A DNA stretch of 15,146 nucleotides from the NCBI GenBank assembly GCA_039931555.1, contig JBDTRP010000147.1, positions 1 through 15,146 of the forward strand, written 5' to 3'. This DNA comes from JAENVT01 sp039931555. GTDB lineage: Bacteria > Actinomycetota > Acidimicrobiia > Acidimicrobiales > Ilumatobacteraceae. The notes beneath the pieces were generated by a model. It worked only from the letters and a program-made list of their open reading frames with translations. It was not told the origin of the DNA and made no database searches. The position numbers and the translations under genes were made by a program. The first letter of the stretch is position 1, and each line of letters opens with the position of its first letter. Shown one piece after another: positions 1 to 7,522 of this stretch.

Positions 1-2581
1 CGGCGGCATCGCCGAGCGCCTTGGCCAGGCCGCTCGGGGTCCAGATCCGGCGGACCTGCCCGGCGGTACGGTCGACCTCGCGCGGCTCGTCAACGCTCAC
101 GTCGGCTGCGTCGACGGCGGGGCGCGCATGGTCGGGAGGGTCGGCGACCGGTAGCAGCGGGTCGGCACACACTGCCAGGGCGACGGCGTCGGCGGTGGTG
201 ACCGAGCCGACCAGCCTCCCGGCCGCGCAGTTCCCGCTCTTGTGGTGCATCGACACCACGAGGTGGTCCTTGGCTCGAGTGAATGCCACATAGAGCAGAC
301 GAGCTTCCTCGGATCGCGAACGCTGCCGCTCGGTCGCGGCGATCTCGGCGAGCCCGGTGCTGGTCATCCTCCCGAGTCGGGTCAACGCCCTGCCGTCCCG
401 CCAACGAACCCCGGTCGTGGCATTGCTTGCGTCGGCGCCGCCCAGGCCGGCGACCACGGTGATGGGAAACTCGAGACCCTTGGCGGCATGGACCGTCATG
501 ATCCGCAGCGAGTCTTCGCCCTCGTCGGTGCTGAGCTCGACCCGATCGACGTCGTCGATGCGCCGATCGACCCACGCCAGGTACTCGGCCAAGGTGCCAC
601 CGGTCGCGTCGCTCCAGGCGCGGGCCTCGTCGATCACGTAGCGCACCCGGCGCCATGTCTCCCGGGCCACCTGCTCGCCTTCGTACAACGCCGAGGCGAC
701 GCCGCGCCAGTTGTCGTAGAGCTCGGCGATCAGTTCGGCGGGAGTTCGCTCGTGCTTGCGGCGCCCGAACTGCTCGATCGTCCGCAACGCGTCGCCGACG
801 ATCCCGGCCTCGTTCGTGAACACCCGGAAGTCGCGGGGAAATCGCGCCGGTGACAACGCAGGCCCGTGGCGGTGCTCGAGCAGCTGGCGGTCGTTGATCC
901 CGAAGATGGAGGTGCGCAGCGCGGTGACGACCTTCAACTGGTTGGTCGGGTCGTCGACTGCGCGCAACACCCGCAACAGCTCGTACACCTCGCGCGACCC
1001 GTAGATCAACGTGCCGCCCTCGACCCGATAGGGCAGCCCAGCCTGACGAAAAGTGTGCTCGAGCACACCGAGACGCGTGCGGCTGCGGATCAGCACGGTG
1101 ATGTCGCGGTACGTCGCGGCACGGTCCCCGTCGTGATCGGTGACGCTCCACGGCGCCGCCCCGGCGACGACCTGCTGCACCAGCGCGGCGATGTCGGCGG
1201 CCTCCCCGCGTGCGGTGGCTTCGGCGGAGGAGTAATCGAGCTTCGACCAACCAGGCATGCCCAGCACGACGACTCCCGGGCCATCGGTCGGCGTGTTCGA
1301 ACGGCGTTGCGGTTCGAGCGGGGTGTAGGCGACATGTGCCGAGTCGGCGTCGTCGTCGACCTGAGCGAAGCGATGGGCCAGCACGGCGTTGATCCACGAG
1401 CAGACGTCGGCGCGCGTCCGCCGATTGATCCGCAGCTCCTGGCTGGTCGCATCGGCAGCCAGCAGGCTGGAGAACAGCTCGACATCGGCGTTGCGGAAGC
1501 CGTAGATCGATTGCTTCGGGTCACCCACGGCGAACAGCGACGACGGTGGCGCCGCGCCGTCCGGCGAGGTGAGCTCGGTGATCACGTCGAACTGCACCTG
1601 GTCGGTGTCTTGGAACTCGTCGACGAACATGTAGCGGTGACGCTCGCGAACCTGGTCGCGGACATCGGGCCGGGTCTGCAGCAACCGCCGCGTCAACACC
1701 AGGAGATCGTCGAACGACAACTCGCCGCGGGCGATGCGACCCGCGGCGGTGTCGATCACGATGGGGCCCAGCGCCGACATCAGTTGGCTCACTGCCGGCT
1801 CGAAGCACGCGAATCGGATTGCCGCCTTGAACGGCTCCCAGGCCGCAGTCGAAGGGTGGCGTTCGCCCAGGGTCGCTGCCGCGTTGGCCAGCGCCGGGAT
1901 CGAGGGCACGAACTCGAGCGCCGCCTTGGCATCGACGACGGCACCGTCGAACTTGGCCTGCATCCTCGCCGATGCCGAGAGGTACCGATCGTCGGCAGCG
2001 ACGTCGTCGAGCATGCGCATCACCGTGGCCCGGGCGACCGCAATCGACATGGGGCGGTCGATCGGAGTGCTGGCGAAACGGAGCCAGTCGTTGTCGATCG
2101 CCTTGACCAGATCGGGCAGGAACGACATTGCGCCGAACGACGCGATCACCATCAACGCCTCTTCGATCGCCGGCTTCTTCGAGGCCCGCTCGTACAACGA
2201 CTGCACGGCCTGCTCGGCCCGCTCGTCGGCCATCGCACCCGAGGTCAAGTCATCGGCCGTCGTGAACTTCGGCGGCAACCCGGCTTCGATCGGGTAGCGC
2301 CGCAGCAGCGACTGGCAGAACCCGTGGATGGTGCCGATGAACGCCTCGTCGAGCGCCACCGTGTTGCCCAGTGATTCGCGCAGGCGATGGGCCACATCGC
2401 GCGCGGCCTTCTCGGTGAAGGTGATCACGACCAGTTGGTTGGGGCGCACGCCGGGCGTCGCCACCAGTGCAGCAACCCGGGCGACCAGGCTGGTGGTCTT
2501 GCCGCTGCCGGCGCCGGCCGACACTGCCAGCGAACCGGCGGGATCGGCATCGACCCACGGCGGCAGCACGATGTCGCTCAT
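1..2581 (-). CDS. AddA/RecB-like UvrD-family (SF1A) DNA helicase, 3' end outside the window
   Basis: ATP-driven 3'-5' DNA translocase expected to form the motor of a double-strand-break-processing helicase-nuclease with the AddB-like product encoded just upstream. Visible motifs: Walker A AGAGSGKT (residues 22-29), motif Ia ITFTEKAARDVAHRL, motif Ib GTIHGFCQSLLRRYP, Walker B FVDEFQD (about 319-325), motif III GDPKQSIYGFR (353-363), motif V MTVHAAKGLEFP (from 695) and motif VI YVAFTRAKDHL (about 765). The FTEKAA and TIHGFC wording is that of AddA/RecB rather than UvrD/PcrA. The ATG start overlaps the TGA of the upstream gene by 4 bp (ATGA), which suggests translational coupling. 860 codons are present without a stop, so whether a C-terminal PD-(D/E)XK nuclease domain follows, as in AddA, cannot be seen. 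The helicase call is very secure; AddA versus another RecB-like protein is inference. Confidence 0.93.
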   Translation of the reverse strand, partial: MSDIVLPPWVDADPAGSLAVSAGAGSGKTTSLVARVAALVATPGVRPNQLVVITFTEKAARDVAHRLRESLGNTVALDEAFIGTIHGFCQSLLRRYPIEAGLPPKFTTADDLTSGAMADERAEQAVQSLYERASKKPAIEEALMVIASFGAMSFLPDLVKAIDNDWLRFASTPIDRPMSIAVARATVMRMLDDVAADDRYLSASARMQAKFDGAVVDAKAALEFVPSIPALANAAATLGERHPSTAAWEPFKAAIRFACFEPAVSQLMSALGPIVIDTAAGRIARGELSFDDLLVLTRRLLQTRPDVRDQVRERHRYMFVDEFQDTDQVQFDVITELTSPDGAAPPSSLFAVGDPKQSIYGFRNADVELFSSLLAADATSQELRINRRTRADVCSWINAVLAHRFAQVDDDADSAHVAYTPLEPQRRSNTPTDGPGVVVLGMPGWSKLDYSSAEATARGEAADIAALVQQVVAGAAPWSVTDHDGDRAATYRDITVLIRSRTRLGVLEHTFRQAGLPYRVEGGTLIYGSREVYELLRVLRAVDDPTNQLKVVTALRTSIFGINDRQLLEHRHGPALSPARFPRDFRVFTNEAGIVGDALRTIEQFGRRKHERTPAELIAELYDNWRGVASALYEGEQVARETWRRVRYVIDEARAWSDATGGTLAEYLAWVDRRIDDVDRVELSTDEGEDSLRIMTVHAAKGLEFPITVVAGLGGADASNATTGVRWRDGRALTRLGRMTSTGLAEIAATERQRSRSEEARLLYVAFTRAKDHLVVSMHHKSGNCAAGRLVGSVTTADAVALAVCADPLLPVADPPDHARPAVDAADVSVDEPREVDRTAGQVRRIWTPSGLAKALGDAA

Positions 2582-5544
2582 TCGCCGTCAGCCCCGTCGT
2601 CGGTCTCGTCGTCGCCGAGGTTTGCAGGGAACAACCGGGCTCGCTCGGCGAGCTCCTCGACACCCAACGAGTCGACGCAACAGATCAGGCAACGACCGTT
2701 CGGCGGGTGTGGCCGTGGCGCGAACCGACCTTCGATGATCTCGCTCAACCAACGCGCCACGTACGCCTCGAACTCGGCGACCAACGTCGGGTCCAGGGTG
2801 ATCTTGCGCTCGACCGCCTTGCCGTCGCGCACGTGCAGGTAGCGCGCGGTTACGGGCGGGGCATCGGCCCGATCGTCACCCGTCAGCGTCTTGCGGTCCT
2901 GATCGGCGGCCCGCGCGTACAAGGGGAGCTGCAGACGGCGTCCGTCGTCGAGCGCGTTCCTCATCGACACCACTGCGCTGGTCTTGAAGTCGGTGACTCG
3001 CAATGTGCCATCAGGCAGCAGATCGATGCGGTCGATCTTGCCGCCGAACGACGCCCCTGCGACGATGACTCCGTCGAACGAGTGCTCGCCGGCAACGGGC
3101 TGCGACGCCTCCGTCGCCTCGGCATCGAGCGTCGCGGCGATGGACCGAAGGATGTGCGCTCGTTCCGCCCGCCACGCACTGACGTGCCCGAGGCGGTGTT
3201 CGACGCCGATCGAGTCGGCGAGCTGGTCGAGCACCTCGATCGACCGCTGGTGCGTCGCCGGGAGATGAACGTCGCGGAGCCATGGCGGCCGTTGGTCTAT
3301 GTCGGTGGCCAGCCATTCCGCAGCAACCTGTTCGAACACCGCATGCACCAGCACCCCACGCTCCGCAGGTTCGATCGACAGGATCGCCGCTGCGTCGGTC
3401 TCCTCGCTGACGCGCAACACCTGATGACCGAAGTAGTCGAGACCACACTTCGCCTGTCGCTCGATCGCCGTGATCGCCCACGGCCGAGCGGTGGGGATCA
3501 AGGCAGGGTGCGGGCCCACCATGCCGTCGAACTCCGTCGGCTGGGGATCCAAACGGGCCCGCAACGCGTTGGCTCGAAGCGCCAGCCGCGGGGATCGGAG
3601 ATGGGCATCGGCCGTTCGGGCCAGCCGCTCGGACGTTGTCAACGCATGGCCGTCGAGCAGGCCGACCGCGTGGGACTCGTGCTGCTCGATCACCATCCCG
3701 ATCAACAAGGGCGATGGGTACACCTCGCCACCGCGACGGAGATCGGTACGCGCGTACGCCGCGGTCACCGTCGCCTCGCTGCACAGCAGTGCGTTCCACG
3801 CACGCTCAGCGCGCGACGCCATCGCCCGCGGCCCCTCGATGACCGTCGCCGCCGACTCGGGAAGGTCGCGGCCCAGCAGCAGGTCGTCGACAGTCGAAGC
3901 CGGCAACACGCCTTCGTTCACGCCGACGACGAAGATGTGCGCGGCGTCGATGCACACCGTACCACCGATATCGGTGATCGTCACGGCGCCGGCGGCATCG
4001 CCGCGCCGACGCACCGGGGTATCGAGCAACGTGCCGACCACCTGACGAAGGGCCGTCGACGAGAACACCACGGCGACCCCGTCGTGGTCGAGCTCGGCGA
4101 GTCCCGACACGACCCGTTCGACGTGATCGGCGGCATTGCGCTGCCACGCCGGACCATCCGCCCAGGCCCGCTCGCGCCACGTCGGCGCACCGATGTGGTC
4201 GGCGAGAATCGCATGGAGCGCCTTGACGGCCGTCTCCCACGTGGTCGCCCGCAGCACGCGCTGCGACTGGCTGCGCAACCGGTCGACCAGCTTCGACAAC
4301 CGGTCGAGGGCTTCGCGGTCGGCGGTCTCCCGAGCGCTCGGTTCACCATCGATGTCATTGCGCGCCCAGCGCTGCCTGCGCGTGCGGTTGGCCGCTTCCA
4401 GCTTGTCGCCGGCGCGTTCCCAATCGCCAACCGTGACCAGGCTGAGCCTGCGGCACAACGAAGTCCATTGGCCGACGCGGCGCGGCGCACCGAAGTCGCC
4501 GACGGTGTACAGCGGGGCCACCGACAGCAAACGGAACACGTTGGGACGGTCCCATCCGCCGACCACGCCATCGACCACGTGGCGCAGCACCTGGCCGGCG
4601 ACGGACCCGCGCAACCGCTCGACCGCCCCACCCGACCAGGCGATCCCGGCACGCTGCAACTCGTCGCGCACCGGACGGCGATAGGCGGGCGCGGCGCAAA
4701 CGATGGCGATGTCGTCGGCCGGGACGCCCTCGTCGATCAGGCGAGCGCACTGGCGAACCGCGTGGCGCACTTCTTCGTCGGGGTCGGGACACGAGATCAC
4801 CCGCGGCGCCGTCGGGGTCAGCACGTGCGGTGGCTCGCCGCAGCCGAAAGCATGCAGCTGGTCGATGAGCGCCGTGTCGTTGGGGGCGGGCACGACGGAA
4901 ACAGCACGACAGAGTGGTGCCGCCGCAAGCCGGCGCAGGAACGGGATCTGGGCAGGATGAAAGGTGTCGGTGGCCACCAGCACGACGCGAAGGTCCGCCA
5001 GCACCGAGTCGGCCACGGCGTCGATCGCCGCCAGGGTGGCACTCTCGTCGCGCACGCCGAGGGCCACCAGGCGTTGCCGGGCACGCCCGATCACGTCGAC
5101 CAACGCGGCGCGCACCGAGGCCGGATCCCCGGCCAGCGATCGCAACGCATCGGGAACCACGTGCGCAGCACGCAGCGCCATCGCCATGTCGACCAGCGCA
5201 TCGATCGTCGCCGGGTGCTCGCGAACCCCGCGCAGCGCTGCCGGGCAGTCGTCGCTGCCGAGCACCGATGTGATGGCTGCCAGCTGGAGTTGGGTGGTGA
5301 CGGCACGCATCGTGCTGACCGATGAATCGACGAGTTCGACGGCCAGATCGATCGGGGTCAGGAAGCGGATGCCGGCTACTCCGCCGGACACCCGCGGCAG
5401 CAACCGTCGCAACGTGCCGGCCGTTGCGCCGGGTGGCACGACGACGATGACCTCACGCAGCCGATCGTCGCCTTGCAGTTCCACGATCGCAGCTGCCACG
5501 CCCTCGGCGACGCCACGACCCGGCCGGGCCCACCGCGCCGTCAC
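2578..5544 (-). CDS. AddB-like protein: inactivated helicase with C-terminal PD-(D/E)XK nuclease
   Basis: Predicted nuclease partner of the downstream AddA-like helicase, 988 aa against about 1,150 for classical AddB. The N-terminus (VIVVVPPGATAGTLRRLLP) follows the fold order of an SF1 helicase but has no Walker A, as expected for an AddB/RecC-type non-motor subunit. The RecB-type nuclease core is clear near the C-terminus: GGKIDRID with D838, then TDFKTS with D852 and K854. The iron-sulphur frame of AddB nucleases is suggested by C700 (KCGLDYF) before the nuclease core and by C952, C955 and C956 (GRCLICC) after it. The last spacing is abnormal, because the usual C-x2-C-x5-C has become C-x2-C-C. 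The GTG start directly abuts the TAG of the upstream hydrolase (no gap), and the stop overlaps the next ATG. Other AddB-like or CRISPR Cas4-like assignments are less likely given the length and the neighbour. Confidence 0.88.
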   Translation of the reverse strand: MTARWARPGRGVAEGVAAAIVELQGDDRLREVIVVVPPGATAGTLRRLLPRVSGGVAGIRFLTPIDLAVELVDSSVSTMRAVTTQLQLAAITSVLGSDDCPAALRGVREHPATIDALVDMAMALRAAHVVPDALRSLAGDPASVRAALVDVIGRARQRLVALGVRDESATLAAIDAVADSVLADLRVVLVATDTFHPAQIPFLRRLAAAPLCRAVSVVPAPNDTALIDQLHAFGCGEPPHVLTPTAPRVISCPDPDEEVRHAVRQCARLIDEGVPADDIAIVCAAPAYRRPVRDELQRAGIAWSGGAVERLRGSVAGQVLRHVVDGVVGGWDRPNVFRLLSVAPLYTVGDFGAPRRVGQWTSLCRRLSLVTVGDWERAGDKLEAANRTRRQRWARNDIDGEPSARETADREALDRLSKLVDRLRSQSQRVLRATTWETAVKALHAILADHIGAPTWRERAWADGPAWQRNAADHVERVVSGLAELDHDGVAVVFSSTALRQVVGTLLDTPVRRRGDAAGAVTITDIGGTVCIDAAHIFVVGVNEGVLPASTVDDLLLGRDLPESAATVIEGPRAMASRAERAWNALLCSEATVTAAYARTDLRRGGEVYPSPLLIGMVIEQHESHAVGLLDGHALTTSERLARTADAHLRSPRLALRANALRARLDPQPTEFDGMVGPHPALIPTARPWAITAIERQAKCGLDYFGHQVLRVSEETDAAAILSIEPAERGVLVHAVFEQVAAEWLATDIDQRPPWLRDVHLPATHQRSIEVLDQLADSIGVEHRLGHVSAWRAERAHILRSIAATLDAEATEASQPVAGEHSFDGVIVAGASFGGKIDRIDLLPDGTLRVTDFKTSAVVSMRNALDDGRRLQLPLYARAADQDRKTLTGDDRADAPPVTARYLHVRDGKAVERKITLDPTLVAEFEAYVARWLSEIIEGRFAPRPHPPNGRCLICCVDSLGVEELAERARLFPANLGDDETDDGADGE

Positions 5545-6192
5545 CTACGACCTGCCGTACATCACCAAGGCGTCGCTCACCGAGCAGGTCGTCACCCCGA
5601 TCTCGTCGACGACAGCCGCCAGCCACGGAGGGCGGACCACGGCGGCGACGGCGACCGGCTCGTCGAGACCCGACGACTCGACGGCCATGCGGACGAACAA
5701 CGTCGCATAGTCGGGCGGTCGCAGATCGCGCGACAGTTCGAACAGCGCGTACGGATCGGGCGGATGCGTGCTCGGCGCCAACGTGACAAAGCTCTGCGAC
5801 GTCGGCCCGATCGCGCCGCCCGCCAACCCCGGCCCATCGCACAACACGACACCACGAACCTGCTGCGGCCTCGCCCCGGCAAGCATCAGGGCGACGTATG
5901 CCCCCAACCCGCGGCCGACGACCGTGGCCGAGCCCAGTTCGGCCAGGGCGACGTCAGCGTCGGCCAGCACGATCTCGGCGGTGTAGCCGCCGCCCGGCGG
6001 AACGGTCGATTGCCCGTGCCCGGTGAAATCGAGGGCCGTCACGGGTCCGCCCCACCCCGTTGCCCAGTGCGGAACGGCGGTCGGTGAGGCCTCGCCGAGG
6101 CCATGCAGCAGCAACAACGGTGTGCCAGTGCCATCTCGGATGATGTGCAGCGCCAAGTCGACCTTGTTGTGCCGCAGCAGGGTGATCGTCAT
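5545..6192 (-). CDS. Short alpha/beta-hydrolase-fold protein lacking the nucleophile serine (probable pseudo-enzyme)
   Basis: 215 aa with a recognisable alpha/beta-hydrolase N-terminal half: the oxyanion-loop motif LLLLHGLG (26-33), ALDFTGHGQS (53-62), and the strand-turn-helix elbow TVVGRGLGAY (90-99). At the elbow the usual G-x-S-x-G is G-R-G-L-G, so Gly95 (codon GGG) sits where the catalytic serine belongs. The C-terminal G-H-x-x-x-x-E-x-P histidine motif is also missing, and the protein is about 70-90 residues shorter than the family norm. The ATG start overlaps the TGA of the upstream hydrolase by 4 bp, and its own TAG abuts the GTG of the AddB-like gene. It is probably made together with both. 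A binding or regulatory role, or ongoing decay, both fit; there is no frameshift and codon use matches the neighbours, which favours a maintained protein. Confidence 0.8.
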   Translation of the reverse strand: MTITLLRHNKVDLALHIIRDGTGTPLLLLHGLGEASPTAVPHWATGWGGPVTALDFTGHGQSTVPPGGGYTAEIVLADADVALAELGSATVVGRGLGAYVALMLAGARPQQVRGVVLCDGPGLAGGAIGPTSQSFVTLAPSTHPPDPYALFELSRDLRPPDYATLFVRMAVESSGLDEPVAVAAVVRPPWLAAVVDEIGVTTCSVSDALVMYGRS

Positions 6193-7097
6193 GCCGACCC
6201 CAGGAACTCGAGCACCATTCCGGCCACCAGGTCGGGCTGTTCGATGTGCACGAAGTGCCCCACGCCGTCGAGCAGTTCGACCCGGCCGCCATCGGGGATG
6301 AAGAGGTCGAGGTGGTGCGGCAGCGTGCCCCAACCCATCTCCTCCAACTCCGAACCGAGCACACCGAGGAAGGGCATGCCCAGGCCGGGCAGGCGGGTCA
6401 TCGTCCACTCCGGTCGCCACGGGCCGAACCCACCGAACCGCATCGACGCGTCGATCTTCCATCGCCAGCCGTCGGGGTCGTGGCGGGCGCCGACCGTGAC
6501 AAGGTGACACAACCACTCGAACGACAACCGCGGGTTCATCCGGCCGCGACGACGGGCGAGCTCTTCGATCGTGCCGGGATGCCGTTGCAGGTCGGCGCTG
6601 CGGCGGCGGTGATCGAGCCAGCCGGAGATCTCGCCGGCCACCATTCGCGTGCGTTCGTGCTCGGCGACGTCGGGAACTCGGCGCTTCGACGGCAGCCCGT
6701 CGAGGTTGACCAGATGGCTGAAGCGGTAGGGCTGGGCGTCTGCCAACTGGATCATCAGCGAGCCGCCCTTGGAGTGCCCGATCACCGGGGCCGGGCGTTG
6801 GGTCACGGCGTCCATGACGGCCATCGCATCGCGAATGTCGGCGTCCCAGCCGTACAACGGAGCGTGGTCGCTGTCTCCGTGGCCACGTTGGTCCCACGCC
6901 ACCACCCGCCATCCGGCGGCAGCCAGCTTTGGCGCGAAGACCTCGTACGTCCGGCTGAAATCGAATCCCCCGTGGACCAAAAACAGGGGCTGACCAGCCG
7001 CGTCTCCCCATTCATGGATGGCCAGGCCGAGCCCGCCGACATCGATCTTGTACTGCCGGGCGGGTGCGACAGCACCTGGGAACTCGCCCGATGACAT
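6189..7097 (-). CDS. Alpha/beta hydrolase
   Basis: Intact serine hydrolase of the alpha/beta-fold superfamily, 302 aa, probably cytoplasmic because no signal peptide is seen. Motifs in order: LFLVHGGFDFSRT oxyanion loop (38-50), VVAWDQRGHGDSD (65-77), nucleophile elbow VIGHSKGG with Ser109, and C-terminal GHFVHIEQPD with the likely catalytic His281. The substrate cannot be told from sequence; esterase, epoxide hydrolase-like and lactonase-like members share these motifs. The start at 7097 (MSSGEF) was chosen because it begins just before the family's conserved N-terminus and lies 7 nt after a TACGCT -10 box. The open frame extends to 7301, but that extension would overlap the divergent LysM gene and has no homology-like character. 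First gene of a four-gene leftward unit ending in the AddA-like helicase. Confidence 0.88.
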   Translation of the reverse strand: MSSGEFPGAVAPARQYKIDVGGLGLAIHEWGDAAGQPLFLVHGGFDFSRTYEVFAPKLAAAGWRVVAWDQRGHGDSDHAPLYGWDADIRDAMAVMDAVTQRPAPVIGHSKGGSLMIQLADAQPYRFSHLVNLDGLPSKRRVPDVAEHERTRMVAGEISGWLDHRRRSADLQRHPGTIEELARRRGRMNPRLSFEWLCHLVTVGARHDPDGWRWKIDASMRFGGFGPWRPEWTMTRLPGLGMPFLGVLGSELEEMGWGTLPHHLDLFIPDGGRVELLDGVGHFVHIEQPDLVAGMVLEFLGSA

Positions 7098-7104
7098 GCC
7101 GCCC

Positions 7105-7110
7105 AGCGTA
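7105..7110 (-). promoter_or_regulatory. Candidate -10 box (TACGCT) of the hydrolase-addB-addA unit
   Basis: TACGCT read on the minus strand matches TANNNT and ends 7 nt before the ATG at 7097, the spacing expected if transcription starts at or next to the start codon (leaderless mRNA). No Shine-Dalgarno sequence is seen before this ATG and no convincing -35 hexamer is visible. It would drive all four leftward genes. Confidence 0.55.
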
Positions 7111-7141
7111 CGGCCCCGTGGAAGTCGGGCGCGAACCCGCA

Positions 7142-7147
7142 TAACAT
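7142..7147 (+). promoter_or_regulatory. Candidate -10 box (TAACAT) of the LysM lipoprotein gene
   Basis: TAACAT matches TANNNT and lies 8 nt before the GTG at 7156, again a leaderless layout. It is only 31 bp from the -10 of the divergent hydrolase gene, so the two promoters must share their -35 regions. Confidence 0.5.
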
Positions 7148-7155
7148 CACCCACC

Positions 7156-7512
7156 GTGAGCGGGGTGCGGTTCGGGGTGATGGTCGTGGCGGCGGTGTTC
7201 TTGCCGATCGCCGCTGCTTCCTGCGGCGACGACGGAGCATCGAGCGCAACGCTGCCACCCATCCAGACGATCTCGACGACCACCACCATCCTCATCACCA
7301 CGACGACCGTGCAGAAGTACTACACGGTGCAACGCGGCGACACCCTCTTCAAGATCGCCAAGGCCTTCCAGGTGCGCCTCGCCGATCTCCAGGCGCTGAA
7401 CGGCATCACCAATCCCGACGACATCCAAGCCGGCCAGGAGCTGCAGATCCCCACCGGGGTTGTGGTGTACAACACACTGCCTACACCAGTGACGACACCC
7501 GTCACCACGTAG
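7156..7512 (+). CDS. Small LysM-domain lipoprotein
   Basis: 118 aa, predicted to be exported, lipid-anchored and to bind peptidoglycan through one LysM. Order of parts: n-region with Arg5, hydrophobic stretch (residues 8-21), relaxed lipobox AAASC with Cys23, a Thr-rich disordered linker (about 31-53) and a single LysM domain at about 56-100 (YTVQRGDTLFKIAKAF then LNGITNPDDIQAGQELQIP). The GTG start was chosen over the in-frame ATG at 7180 because it gives the signal peptide a charged n-region and sits 8 nt after a -10-like box. No catalytic domain is attached, so it is either an adaptor or structural cell-wall protein. The last codon and stop overlap the promoter-like box of the next gene. 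Confidence 0.83.
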   Translation: MSGVRFGVMVVAAVFLPIAAASCGDDGASSATLPPIQTISTTTTILITTTTVQKYYTVQRGDTLFKIAKAFQVRLADLQALNGITNPDDIQAGQELQIPTGVVVYNTLPTPVTTPVTT

Positions 7513-7515
7513 GAT
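7510..7515 (+). promoter_or_regulatory. Candidate -10 box (TAGGAT) overlapping the LysM stop codon
   Basis: TAGGAT matches TANNNT and ends 7 nt before the ATG at 7523. Its first three bases are the TAG stop codon of the LysM gene. The downstream gene could therefore have its own leaderless transcript besides read-through from the LysM promoter. The GGA inside this box could instead serve as a weak Shine-Dalgarno sequence, so the call is moderate. Confidence 0.45.
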
Positions 7516-7522
7516 TTGGGCC

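Noticed and set aside
866..2374. Plus-strand open frame antisense to the helicase, and a minus-strand frame at 90-1397
   Set aside because: Both lie within the helicase gene, which shows all SF1 motifs in a third frame; their products look random and Arg-rich.
2467..5325. Long plus-strand open frame (about 950 codons) antisense to the AddB-like gene
   Set aside because: Its product is rich in Arg, His, Asp and Gly with no motif. It is the expected shadow of a high-GC gene with G/C-ending codons, whereas the minus-strand frame has a nuclease core.
7098..7301. N-terminal extension of the 302-aa hydrolase to 7301
   Set aside because: The extension overlaps the divergent LysM gene, encodes low-complexity sequence and passes the -10-like box 7 nt before the ATG at 7097.
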